Source: Lantana camara
Lineage: Eukaryota > Streptophyta > Magnoliopsida > Lamiales > Verbenaceae
Reading direction: 5' to 3'
Assembly (NCBI GenBank): GCA_037501455.1
Contig: CM074857.1
Location: 33,748,001 to 33,812,000, forward strand
Length of the DNA: 64,000 bases
Below are positions 45,498 to 56,330 of this stretch, piece by piece; position 1 is the first letter of the stretch, and each line of letters starts with the position of its first letter. Below the pieces are notes generated by a model. That model did no database searches and had not been told where the DNA came from. It saw only the letters and a list, made by a program, of their open reading frames with translations. A program made the position numbers and the translations under genes.

Positions 45498-46040
45498 AAA
45501 GGCGACGGGGCTGGCAGGTTAGCGGCAACGGCGCCGCTGAGAACTGTTACCGGCGAGAAGGAGGACGTGAGGGGGGCCGGGAAAGCTGCTCGAAGGCGGT
45601 GAAACCGCCGAAAACTGGACAACCGGCGACGGCGTAGGGTTGCGCGAAGGGGCTGCCGGAAATCGCCCTTGTTGTCAAAATACAGTTGCCGGAATCGTGA
45701 TTTCACTCTAACATAAGGATCAACGGGGTGACCCTCACATTGTAGCCCCAACACAATTGAGAGCTCTGTGTCAGTAAAGGGTACACTGACTTGCCCAAAG
45801 TTGAATGTCCATAAGTCTGAGTTAAAACGTTCCAGCAGCTCCCCAACGCGTTTATTCATACCTTGAACTCCATGCATGTGAAGGAATGCGCCAAATAGAG
45901 TCACCAGTATCCTTTGCCTTTGGGCATCAGTTAGCACACCAATTTCGGCCATTTTTTATGTGAAATATGTTGGCGAACAACGACAGAGTATTTCATCGCG
46001 TCGCGGAGATTTATCGCGAAGAAGGCTTTTCCCGGAGCTG

Positions 46041-46678
46041 GACCTACTTGAGATTTGCTTCAATCGAGCCATCGAAACTAATTGACAACGAAAACTGCAA
46101 AATCTGCAAATGGACACAAAATTTATATAATTGCAAGCCCTAAATGCCGAATTAAGACCCTCTAATCTGGAATTAAAAACCTAAATTGTCGAATCAGAAT
46201 GGTTACATTTACCAGAGGTAGAGACATCTTCTTCTTCAACAAACGAACGACGGATGTATAGAGGCCGGAGTGCTCGTCGGCGGCGGTACGTATCGGCAAG
46301 TCGGGGGGTGAAGATTCTCAAAGATGATTCAAATGAAATGAACCCTGACTCTTGAATTCGACCTACTTGAGATTTGCTTCAATCGAGCCATCGAAACTAA
46401 TTGACAACGAAAACTGCAAAATCTGCAAATGGACACAAAATTTGTATAATTGCAAGCCCTAAATGCCGAATTAAGACCCTCTAATCTGGAATTAAAAACC
46501 TAAATTGTCGAATCAGAATGGTTACATTTACCAGAGGTAGAGACATCTTCTTCTTCAACAAACGAACGACGGATGTATGGAGGCCGGAGTGCTCGTCGGC
46601 GGCGGTACGTATCGGCAAGTCGGGGGGTGAAGATTCTCAAAGATGATTCAAATGAAAGGAACCCTGACTCTTGAATTC
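46041..46678. repeat. 319-bp tandem duplication upstream of the protease gene
   Basis: Units 46041-46359 and 46360-46678 differ at only about three positions. Each contains GACCTACTTGAGATTTGC at its start and a GC-rich GTGCTCGTCGGCGGCGGTAC core. They lie 90 bp upstream of ATG 45952, so the promoter/leader of the MULE gene is duplicated. Confidence 0.93.
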
Positions 46679-46685
46679 AACAAGG

Positions 46686-46788
46686 GCAACATGGTCTTTG
46701 TACATGTTTTGGGGGGTTTACAAAAAATATGTTGTGTATTGGGGATGTAAAACAGGTGAATTTCAAACTGGGGTGTTTAGGATAACTT
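46686..46788 (-). repeat. Right terminal inverted repeat of the giant MULE
   Basis: Complement aligns with 24820-24922. It is the less decayed copy, with more C/G where the left copy has T/A. Confidence 0.6.
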
Positions 46789-46803
46789 ATGGGCCTTATC
46801 AAG

Positions 46804-47440
46804 GATAAAACATTAATTCTCGTTAAAATAAATAAATAAAACAAAAAAAAAAAAAGTTAATTCTAGACCCAGTCTCATTCGGTCAACCTGAAATAACATG
46901 GAGTACTTACTGTATGATTGATAAAAAAGGTAAAAAAAATAATAAATTAAATAACAAAGTATAATATATTTATATTTTTAAAAAAGCGATTAACTTTTTG
47001 AGGTTAATCTCAAGCCCCACCAAGGCGCATGATAGAGACGACCCTTAATAACTTTGAGGGACAACTTTGAATTTTATACCTGTTTGATGTTGCAGTAAAC
47101 TTTACATTCGAATATCGAACCTAATTCGATTAAATTAAGAAAAATGAGGATAAGTGTTTTACATAAAATTGATGATAAATTTAGGAAAAATAATCTATTA
47201 AATAGAAAGTACATTATAGTAATCATTTTAATTAATTGAGTTTAAACTAGAATTTTCTTTGTTACTAAGACCCTAGAAAGGATGATCTTTTATAAGAATC
47301 ATAATACTGTAGCACTTGACCTAATAATAATATTCACGAACAACCATTCTAAAGATATTATATTATTACGTTGTATAATGTTCAACACTTAAAGAAGTAA
47401 AATTAAGATAAATTTTATGTCGTGTCTTCACATATTGTAG
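46804..47440. other. AT-rich spacer, nothing recognised
   Basis: Between the MULE terminus and element X. A-rich tracts only; no ORF or repeat seen. Confidence 0.5.
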
Positions 47441-49229
47441 AGACTTTTCAAAAATAATATTTTTTTAAATTCGTGTTTCAAAAAATGGTACCGGATGTGG
47501 GGGTTTTAAGATTCTTGTTAGGGCTGTCAATTGCCGACCCGACCCACCCGATTAAATTTCAGGTTAGGGTTGAGGGTTTTGGGTCGGACCCAAAATTGGC
47601 CCGACGATGAGAGAGACAGGTTGGGTGGGTTTCGGGTTGACCCGATTTGACCCGACTAAAATGGACCATATAAATACAAAACCTTAAATGTACTCTCATT
47701 TTTTCATTTCTCACCTCCAGATTCAGAAGCAGGCGGGGGCTTATTTTTTCATGAATCTTGTTTGTCTTCTCATCGAGGTTGTGAGAGAACTCACAGATTG
47801 AAGCTTCACGGGCTTCTCTCAGGTGCGTCTTCTTCGTCTCAGTTTTAGTCTTCTCCATTTTGAAGATTTTTCTGGGGAAAAAGAAACCCTAATTTGTCAA
47901 TTTGTACCATCTGCAGCTGTCCGAGAAAAATCTCTCTGGGGATAAGAGTTCACTCTACAAGTTTGTTGCTCTTATAACATCCCTCTCATAGGTTAAATTT
48001 AATTTCTTGAAATTATTATCCATATCGGCTTCTGGTAGTGTTAGTTGTTAACCCTTTTCCCTTCTTTTGAAATTGCAACAGATTGTTTAGGTGCGAAGCC
48101 CAGTTCGTATGTGGAATTTTTCTCAAAGGCTTACAAAAGCATCGACTGCCGGTAGGAAATTATCTGCTATTACTGTTTAGGTTCAACTTCTCATTTGGAG
48201 TGCCAATTTGGAACTCTGTGTTTCAATGTCATCTTCAAGATAAGTACCATAGACTGGAATGAGGGCATTTGGATGAATTAGTAATTTTTCTTTTTTCAAT
48301 TTGAGTTACATCTTTTTGCTCACTTTAATTGTGATCTGGCCTTCTGAGTCTTATTGAATTTGAAAGTCATTTCCATTCGTTTTAAGTGAGAATGACAAAA
48401 CTATTAGACAAATTTTCTTAATCTTTCATGATTATTGGTGATAATAAAGTTTACTGATTAGACTTAAATGGTGTTATTTCTTTGTAGTATTGTTTATTGA
48501 ATTCAACAGGCAGAGCACCCCTTCTCCGCCACAGTTTTCCCAATTCGCCTCCGCATCCATTGTGTCACCGTGACTATAAGTTCGTTATCCCACCTTCTTT
48601 TTTCTTCTTCCTTTTTTTTTTTTTTAATTTGTGCTGAGTTTACAGTTAATTTTGGTCTTGCTGAGTTTTCAATTAATCGAGATTGATTTTTTTTTTCCCT
48701 CTGATAAATGAAGGCCCTTTATTCCTATTGCCCTACAAGAACAACCCCGATGGTTTGAGTTGTCAGCTGAAACAGTTGGTTTGAGAAAATAATTGAGGTA
48801 AGGTTTTAATTCAGGCCCAGTAGCATTCATTTATGTGATAGGTGCTTTATGGATATTTTTTGCTGCTGATATGATCTGTGGGCTTTATTCTTGGTGATTT
48901 TTTATGCTATATCGTTGAGCTGTGCAGCTGTTGGTGATTTATTGTTCTTTGTTGTTGTATAAAGTTGTCATTTATCGGTCTTTTTGCAAGTCATATAAAG
49001 TTTTGGAAAAAAGCCATCAGCATAGAGTTTGCAAAACATTTTAGGTCCCAATTGGTTCAATTGAAGGCCTTGCTGTGAGTTCCATTTGTAGATGTATTTA
49101 TATCTTCAAATTGGGTATACTATGCATCTTAGATTTCTTTTTGTATATCTTTGTATGCGCAGCAATTAGAAAAACATCACATGAGATCTAATTCAAATAA
49201 TTTTTCCTTTGTATTATGATATTATGATA

Positions 49230-49930
49230 TGCAGATTGTTACACATTACATTTGCATTATTTTCCTAATTTCTTATATTTGCATTGGATTCCTTCTTAAA
49301 AAACAGATTATTACAATTTCTTATATTTCAACTTAAAAAACTTAAAAAACAGATTATTTCAACTTAAAAAAGAGATAAATGCTTATATTTCTTAAAAAAT
49401 AGATTAGAAAAATTCTTATATTTCTTGAAAAACAGATTGTTACACATTACATTTGCATTATTTTCCTAATTTCTTATATTTGCATTGTATTCCATCTTAA
49501 AAAACAGATTATTACAATTTCTTATATTTCAACTTAAAAAATAGATTAATGCTTATATTTCTTAAAAAACAGATTAGTAAAATTCTTATATTTCTTAAAA
49601 AACAGATTGTTACACATTACATTTGCATTATTTTCCTAATTTCTTATATTAGCATTGTATTCCATCTTAAAAAACAGATTATTACAATTTCTTATATTTC
49701 AACTTAAAAAACTTAAAAAACATTATTTCAACTTAAAAATTAGATTAATGCTTATATTTCTTAAAAAACATATTAGTAAAATTCTTATATTTCTTAAAAA
49801 ACAGATTGTTAAACATTACATTTGCATTATTTTCCTAATTTCTTATATTTGCATTGTATTCCATCTTAAAAAACAGATTATTACAATTTCTTATATTTCA
49901 ACTTAAAAAACTTAAAATACAGATTATTAC
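49230..49930. repeat. Tandem AT-rich repeats in the hAT first intron, four units of about 170-200 bp
   Basis: Each unit carries TTGTTA(C/A)ACATTACATTTGC followed by CTTAAAAAACAGATTATTAC; units start near 49238, 49438, 49608 and 49807. Short sub-repeats of CTTAAAAAACAGATTA explain the uneven length. Confidence 0.88.
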
Positions 49931-50173
49931 TTATTTTGCTTATATTCCTGAAAATGATGAAATAGATTCCCCTTAAAAAATTGATTATTATAGATTCCTT
50001 AAAAAATAGAATCTTCATTTACAATTATAAAAACAGAAATATAAAAAAACAGATTCCTTAAAAAATAAATTATGACAAACTAATTATAAAAAAAAAAAAC
50101 AGATTCTTTGTTTGCAATTAAAAAAAAAAAAAACAGATTCCTTATTTCTAATTTTTTATTTCATCATTTTCAG

Positions 50174-52410
50174 ACGGATGAAGATCGTATTGACCTTGAT
50201 TTAGATGGCGAAGATGTTGATCTAGGTGACACGGCTAACAATTTAAAAGGCGAACCTTCAGAAAGTATATTAGGAAAACGCAAGAGAAATACAAAATCAA
50301 AAGCTTGGGATTACTTCAAGATTCTACCCAAAGTAGAAGGTCAGCCCTTGCGTTGTGAATGTAAAGCTTATGGCCAACAATATTGCGCTGAAAGTACCAT
50401 GGGTACAGGTAATCTAACGAGACATATTAAAAAGTGCCCTAGAATCAATACGCATGATATTGCTCAAACTTTGATTGAACAAAGTGAGAAGGGAGTTGGT
50501 GTGAGGTCTAGAAAATTTGCTCAAGAAAAATTCCGTGAGTTATTGATTGCAGCCATTATAAAGCATGAATTGCCTTTCCAATTTGTAGAATATGAAGGAA
50601 TTAGGGTTGTGTTTACTTATTTGGAGCCTCAAGTAGTTCATTTTACTAGGAATATGGTGAGGGCTGATGTTATGAAGCTTTATAAGATGGAAAATAACAA
50701 ACTTATGCAAGAATTGCGTTCCATTAAGGGAAAAATCTCTTTTACTACTGATTTATGGACTTCCATAGTCACTGATGGATATATTTGTTTGACAGCTCAT
50801 TATGTGAACCATGATTGGTCATTGCAAAAGAGAATCATAGGTTTTGCATATATGCCTCCCCACCCCCACCCTATCCTGGCATTGCTTTGTGTGACAAAAT
50901 TTGGAGTTTGTTGGTTCAATGGGGTCTTGATAACAAGGTTTTGACTGTAACAGTAGACAATGCTTCTGCAAATGACTTATTTATTCAGTTTTTCAAGAAG
51001 CAACTTCTAATGAAATCTAAATTGTAGAGAGGTGGAGATTATTTGCATGTTCGTTGTTGTGCACATATCTTAAATTTAATTGTGCAAGAAGGTTTAAAGG
51101 AAATTGATGCTTGTGTTGATGAAGTGCGTGAATGTGTGAAGTATGTGAAGGGTAGTCAAGTGAGAAATGAGAGATTTCTAGCTTCTATTAGCCATTGTGG
51201 ATTAGATTCGAGAAAGGGGTTAAGACAAGATGTACCAACTAGATGGAATTCGACATATTTGATGCTTCGTAGTTCTTTGCACTATCGCCAAGCTTTCAAT
51301 CATTTGAAGTTGGTTGATTCGAATTTTACTCATTGCCCGACAATTGTTGAGTGGGAGAAAGTTGAAAAACTTTGCAAGTTTTTAGATGTGTTTTATGAGG
51401 CCACAAACTTGTTTTCTGGGACAAAATATCCTACTGCTAATCTTTACTTCCCTAAAGTTTTTCAAGTTGAGATTACACTGCAGCATCATTTGACATGTGA
51501 TGATGTGTTCATGAGATCGATGGCCGTGTCTATGTATGAGAAATTTCACAAATATTGGAGTGATTATAGTACACTGTTTGCCATTGCTTTGGTGTTTGAT
51601 CCGAGGTTCAAGATGCAGTTTGTGGAATTCGCTTATAAGAAACTTTATGGGCATGATTCTGATTATGAGATAAAAAAGGTGAAAGAGAAATTGTTTTCTT
51701 TGTTAGATGAGTATATGATCAATGCTCATAATCCATCCCCTAGTTTATCTGTCTCTGCTTTTTCAAGCTCTTGTGGTGGCACAATCGATGATTTGCCTTC
51801 TCATACTCCTAGTGGTATATTTGATGTTTTCGAGGTAAGTCTAAATTACAGTTTGTTCATTAAATTTTCAGCTTTATAGTTTGATTTATTTTGCTATGAT
51901 TTTAACCATATAAATTTTCTTTTTGTAGGAATTTGATTTGATTACAAGCAGTGAATCTCTCCCCCAAAAGAACCAATTAGAGCTTTATTTAGATGAACCA
52001 AAGATTGATAGAGCTGCAAAGATTGACATTCTAGTTTATTGGAAATCATATCAATATAGGTACCCGAACTTGCTAATTTTGCAAGAGATGTTTTAAGTGT
52101 TCCTATTTCTACTGTTGCCTCTGAATCGGCTTTTAGCACGGGTGGGTGGATACTTGATCAATATCGTAGTGCAATGAAGCCTGATATTGTTGAGGCATTG
52201 ATATGTTGCAAGGATTGGTTATTCGGGGAACAAGGTATGAGATTTACGTTTTTAATTTATTATTTGTTTTGTTAAAATGTGTTCTCTAATATTTTATTTT
52301 TTTTTGTAGTTTCTAATGATGTTCAATTGGATGAGTTCACCGAGAATATTATGACTTTGTATTTGAATGAAAACGATGACCAATCTACTACGACTACTTA
52401 TATTGATTGA
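50174..52410 (+). pseudogene. hAT transposase (zf-BED / RICESLEEPER-like), three disabling changes
   Basis: A coding exon starts after the acceptor at 50173 (TDEDRIDLDLDGED). A BED-type finger follows (CECKAYGQQYC ... NLTRHIKKC), then the RNase-H-like catalytic core (FTTDLWTS, TVTVDNASANDL, LHVRCCAHILNL, RQDVPTRWNSTYLML), and the hAT dimerisation domain (STVASESAFSTGG, 52117-52155). Further introns lie at 51835-51928 and 52235-52309; the stop is TGA 52408-52410. Damage: a frameshift in the C-rich run near 50860, a TAG at 51025-51027 in an otherwise continuous frame, and a 1-nt loss near 52065. Few other changes suggest recent inactivation. Its natural role is cut-and-paste transposition of hAT ends. 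Confidence 0.9.
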
Positions 52411-52929
52411 AAGGTAAGTAATCTTTTTTATATTTAATATTTGAATATCATTTTAAGAATCTAATTCTATATAACTTACCTATTATTTTTATGTAGGATG
52501 GCTTGGAGCAAAGTTTGTTAGGTGGAAGATGAAATATTTTGAGATGGAATTTGGAGTATTTCAAACTTAAATATTATGTGAAGTTGTGGTGTGGTGTGAA
52601 AGTTTCTGATTATGTTTGTTCGTACAATTAATGAATTGGTTTGTGTTAGATTTTAGGTCAGTAATGTTTGTGCAAGGGATTTGTCATTTTTGGGGCTTTT
52701 TTGTTATTTTTGTTGTGCATGGGCCTCTTCCATTTCCCTTGGGCCAATTTTCTGGATTTTTATTTTATGGGCTCTATATTTTTTTTAAATTTTGTGGGCT
52801 GCAGCCCGTAACTAATTCGGGTCGGGTCGGGTCATCGGGTGACCTAAAAAAAATCAGGTCAACCCGAACCTAAACCGAACCTGATAGGGTCAGGTTAGGG
52901 TTAGGTGGTTCGGGTTATATTATTTTAAT

Positions 52930-53008
52930 CGGAGTCGCGGAGATCTCCCACAACTCCATATTTTTTTAATATATTTTAAATGGAGTCGCGTCTGACACCC
53001 AAGACTCC
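52930..53008. repeat. Palindromic GGAGTCG array, left block (2 units)
   Basis: 27-bp units at 52930 and 52982, GGAGTCGCGGAGATCTCCCA-type, separated by an AT-only spacer. Confidence 0.85.
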
Positions 53009-53283
53009 TATTAAAAAATAATTTTTTTTTTTAAGTGCATTATTGTTGGATAGTCCACTAGTCCTGCATTTTTGTGGAAGTGGGTCATTGGTACAATATA
53101 GATGATTGTGAAGTGTCCACAAAACGTTTACTTTAATAATTGAAATACATGACATTTCAATACAATGCAGAAATGAGTAAAGCAGAATATGACTGCATCA
53201 CAAATTCTTCTTGACTTATTAAGTGACATCACAACATTAGCTTAAAACATTAAATACACCATACAATTACCATCTATCTCTGA

Positions 53284-53652
53284 CGAGATGGCCCCGGCTG
53301 GTCCATTTCGTTCAGTATTCGTGTTGTTCTATCTCTACCATGTCTCCGCCTTTCTTTCATTGTTGGGTTGTGCACCAGCTCAAAACCTGCAGGTGGCCAG
53401 TATTTGTGGTATTCGACACATCATCTATCTCCAGATCCGACAACACACCGTTCATTTGTTGGGATTGATCTGGTAATTTGTCCTCCACCTCCGCAACCTC
53501 TGGTTCCACATAAGCCTGGCCATGGTGGCTTTGCTGGAAAGATGGATTTGGGTCATTGATACCAAATATTTCGAAACCACTGGTGCCAGAAGACATATAT
53601 TATTCATGTTGGGCCTCTGGATTTGTGTAAAACCATAATACTCGATCATCAT
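53284..53652 (-). pseudogene. Unrecognised transposon-type ORF fragment
   Basis: Two overlapping minus-strand frames read an acidic stretch (YVEPEVAEVEDKLPDQSQQM) and, after a frameshift, HNPTMKERRRHGRDRTTRIL near the 3' end. The acidic-then-basic tail resembles the C-terminus of plant mobile-domain type transposon proteins, but I cannot identify it with confidence. It lies inside element X and may be its gene's 3' end. Confidence 0.4.
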
Positions 53653-54099
53653 TTATTTCAATGACTGTTTCCAGGGGTATCGGAAATCTAGAGATGTAGA
53701 AGGGCGAGAACAGTTAAATGGTGTATTGCGCTCGGTTCAAGGCAATTAGACCATAAACCTCTTGGCTTAGACCATCAGACGAGAGTGAACGTGAAATTCT
53801 CGTTGAAGCTACTGGGGGGCAGATTCTAAAAAACAGAATGATTGGAGACAGTATAATTTCCCCCATAAAAAATAAGTTATTCAATTGATTCCATTATAGA
53901 ATAGGAACTCTAACAAATTGGGATGTAAAAAATAACTTAAGAAAAATCTTGGCATGTAAGAAAGTTGAGAGAGGTTAAGAAAATTGACTGGAAAAAAAGC
54001 TCAGGAAAGAGTTTTGGTTTGAAAGGTTTTGAGTAAATGTATTGTGAACGAAATACTCAAGTTTAAATAGATGAATTTGATACAATAATGCATTCAAAT

Positions 54100-54560
54100 T
54101 TGAAGTGACAATACCTCACAAAAATGTTGTAGAGGTAATAATTCAAACACAGTCATAATTGTACACCCACTCACTTTTAACAATGTTGAGTGTTCATATC
54201 AATGTACCACCATACACTATTAATTCAATTTCAGTTGAAAAGTTTAAATAAAATAATAAATAACTGGCATTTAAATTGGCATTACATACACCATTGACAG
54301 CAGTACTGTAGACGTACTAATTCAAATAGAGTAATAATTGTACAAGCTCCATAATCTATGTTGTAAGATCATATCAATGTACCACCACAAAATAAGGATT
54401 CAAATTAAATTGTAAAAATTAAATGAAATACTAAATAATTGAGATTAAAATTGACATGACAATACCTAACAATAATACAGTAAAAGTAATAATACAAATA
54501 GAGTCATCATTGTATAACCATTTTTATTAATATTGTAAAGTCATATAGTACAACTTGTAT
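54100..54560. repeat. Degenerate tandem repeats, three units of about 180 bp
   Basis: Repeating blocks are GACAATACCT(C/A)ACA, TAATAATTCAAA(C/T)A(C/G)AGT, ATATCAATGTACCACCA and AAATGAAATAATAAATAA, at about 54109, 54285 and 54465. Confidence 0.65.
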
Positions 54561-54668
54561 TATTTTTCATTTTTCAAAATAAAAGAATTAACTGAAAATA
54601 TAAATATAAATACTTAAAAAATAAATAAAAGAAATTACGAATTCAAAAATAAAAAATAAAAAAATAAT

Positions 54669-54845
54669 GGAGTCGCTAACTTATCATGCGACTCCATATA
54701 AAATATATTAAAAAAATAAATATGGAGTTGCGGGAGATCTCCGCAACTCCGATTAAAATAATATAAAATATTGGAGTTGCGGGAGATCTCCGCGACTCCG
54801 CAGTAAATAATATTAAAATAATTGGAGTCAGGGGATCTAGAATCC
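54669..54845. repeat. Palindromic GGAGTCG array, right block (4 units)
   Basis: Units start at 54669, 54724, 54773 and 54824, a period of about 50 bp. The best read GGAGTTGCGGGAGATCTCCG around a central AGATCT. Confidence 0.88.
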
Positions 54846-55026
54846 TAAAACCCCTACAACCGGTACCATTTTCTGAAACACGAATAAAAAAAATATTATT
54901 TTTGAAAAAGTCTCGTATATTGTAGTACCAGTATCTAATGGAGTTTTTTTTTCCCAAAATAATATTTTTTTTATTCACGTTTCATAAAGTGGTACTGATG
55001 TGGGGGGATTTAAGATTTTACCACAT

Positions 55027-55151
55027 GTCGTGGGATTCTCCGCGACTCCTTCTTTTTTAATATTATATTTTATGCGGAGTCGTGGAGATCTCCCACGACT
55101 CCAATATTTTTCAATATTTTAATTGGAGTCGTGGAGATCTCCTACGACTCC
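55027..55151. repeat. Palindromic GGAGTCG array, third block (3 units)
   Basis: Units at 55027, 55076 and 55125; the middle one (GGAGTCGTGGAGATCTCCCA..., ending ACGACTCC) is an almost perfect 27-bp palindrome. Confidence 0.88.
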
Positions 55152-56330
55152 ATATTTTTTTATTATTTTTTACTGTTTTGCTTATCTCACAGTCTTATGA
55201 GATTTTTTCTCACAAACAATTAATTATCTTCTTTTTTTCCTCATAAATAATTGATTGTCTTCTTTCGTAAATAGTGATTTATATAAAGTAGAACTCCAGT
55301 TATTAATATTATCTCAATAAATTTAGAACTTTAAAAATATAAGATAATAATTAATCTATATATTAGGATTCTCGTAAAATTTATCAAACTTGTCAACAAA
55401 ATGATTAAAGAAATAACATAAAATATGAGGAAAAAAGATAGAACTTTTATAAAAAAGAAATGAGGTAGGGTGAGAAAAAAAGAGAATTTGAGAAGATACT
55501 GTTGGATCGATAAAAAAAAAATAAAAAGAAAAAAGAATGCAAGAGACAAAACGGATGAAAAAAATAAATAAAAAAGAAAAAAGAAAAGAAAAGAGTCTAA
55601 GAGATCACAACGGTTACTATTTGCCTCTCTCGCTTGATATAATAGTATAGATATAGATAAAAATAGATTAAAAATATAAAAAAAAGGTCAAGCCCTATCA
55701 GTTAAAGTAATAACAAAAAATTAAAAATATGAAAAAAAGATAAAAGATTATGAAAAGGATTTGCGAGAAAATTGGAGTTATGATATAATACATAAATAAA
55801 TTAAAAGAAAAGAAAGAGAGAAAATTAAGGTTAAGAGATAATATGTAAATAAATTAAAAGAAAATACCTAATTATACCAAACATGACTAATTAAAAATGA
55901 TTAATTAATTAATTAATTATAAAATAAATAATTAACAATATATTTGATAAAATATCTAAGTAATTAACAAACATAAATAATTAAACAGATAATAACGGTT
56001 TGGTCTCTTGAACTCTATTCTTTCTTTTATTTATTTATTTTTTTTGTCCGCTTTGTTTTCTTAAGTTATTGTCTTCTATTTTTTTTATTTGTTTATTTTT
56101 TTTATCACTCTAACAACTTTCTTTCAACTTCTCTTTTCTCTCACTCTTTTTTTTCAAAGATTTCTCTTTTCTCTCACCTCATTTCAATTCTTTCTCTTTT
56201 CTCTTCTTAATTTCTCTTTTCTTTCTCAATGATTTCATTCTTTTTATTTTTTTTTATATAATTTTTATTATTTTTCACTTATATTTTAATTTTTTATAAT
56301 TATTAATATAACATTATCTTATACTACCTA
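55152..56330. other. AT-rich DNA with Helitron-like fragments in opposite orientations
   Basis: 55380-55653 is A-rich and on the minus strand begins TCTATACTATTATATCAAGC, like the Helitron start at 4249. 55996-56310 is a T-rich, roughly complementary block of the same family (GGTCTCTTGAACTC, CTTTTATTTATTTATT). Neither has a convincing 3' end. No gene is seen. Confidence 0.5.

Larger units (their letters stand above)
38236..45662 (-). mobile_element. L1-type LINE, about 7.4 kb, near full length
   Basis: Reads right to left: GC-rich 5' leader (about 45660-45498), ORF1, ORF2, a 1.2-kb 3' untranslated region with an internal 171-bp duplication, and a poly(A) tail (a run of 25 T on the plus strand, 38243-38267). 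It sits inside the minus-strand protease pseudogene in the same orientation. A TSD could not be recognised, so the 5' border is approximate. Confidence 0.85.
35039..45952 (-). pseudogene. MULE-borne ULP1-type (C48) cysteine protease gene, broken and split by insertions
   Basis: The minus-strand start is ATG 45952 (MAEIGVLTDAQRQRILVTLF), which continues as a DUF1985-like domain to about 45665, where a LINE interrupts it. It resumes at about 38230 (LTHSNILARLQGLVSRSDAE ... SLICYVDDLNDKGKIGSYDW), is broken again by LTR fragments (36898-37908), then runs through an acidic/Lys-rich linker (36566-35853) into the protease. Catalytic elements: His in NHWHLVV (35413-35411), YNS where Asp is expected (35362-35360), and the nucleophile Cys in DCGAFICLF (35206-35204). 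In-frame stops include TAA 35227-35225 and a TAG near 35709, and frameshifts occur near 35510. Related plant transposon proteases process ubiquitin-like modifiers; this copy cannot make the full protein. Confidence 0.75.
24800..46803. mobile_element. Giant Mutator-like element (MULE) with ULP1 protease gene, riddled with nested insertions
   Basis: Inverted termini at 24820-24922 and 46686-46788 align for about 100 bp at roughly 70% by eye (shared AAGTTA, TAAACA, TTTGAAA, CCAATACA and ACAAAGA-type blocks). The differences are mostly C-to-T, as expected for methylated transposon DNA. Inside are a GRF zinc-finger pseudogene, mirrored 42-bp satellites and a DUF1985/C48-type protease pseudogene, the cargo of plant Kaonashi-like MULEs. 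About 17 kb of the span is later insertions: a Copia LTR, a Gypsy element, LTR fragments and a LINE. No MuDR transposase was found, so it is non-autonomous. The TSD is unresolved; treating it as one element is an inference from the termini and the split gene. Confidence 0.6.
47519..52916 (+). mobile_element. hAT transposon, about 5.4 kb, right end eroded
   Basis: The left terminus TAGGGCTGTCAATTGCCGAC is a typical plant hAT end, followed by GACCCG-rich subterminal repeats. The right side has matching GGGTCGGGTC / GGTTAGGGTT subterminal repeats (52800-52916) but the final inverted repeat is missing. It is inserted in element X, whose sequence continues at about 52917. It encodes a BED-finger hAT transposase pseudogene. 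Confidence 0.75.
47444..54913. mobile_element. Unclassified element X with 73-bp inverted ends, interrupted by a hAT element
   Basis: 47444-47516 (GACTTTTCAAAAATAATA ... GGTACCGGATGTGGGGG) is the reverse complement of 54841-54913 with few mismatches. Just inside both ends lie palindromic GGAGTCG...CGACTCC arrays. The interior includes a broken ORF (53284-53652) and degenerate tandem repeats (54100-54560). A third copy of the end, in direct orientation, follows at 54948-55018. No family could be assigned. Confidence 0.55.

Noticed and set aside
52930..55151. CRISPR-like repeat/spacer array
   Set aside because: Repeats are diverged palindromes, spacers are AT-only and near-identical in composition, there are no cas genes and the genome is a plant's.
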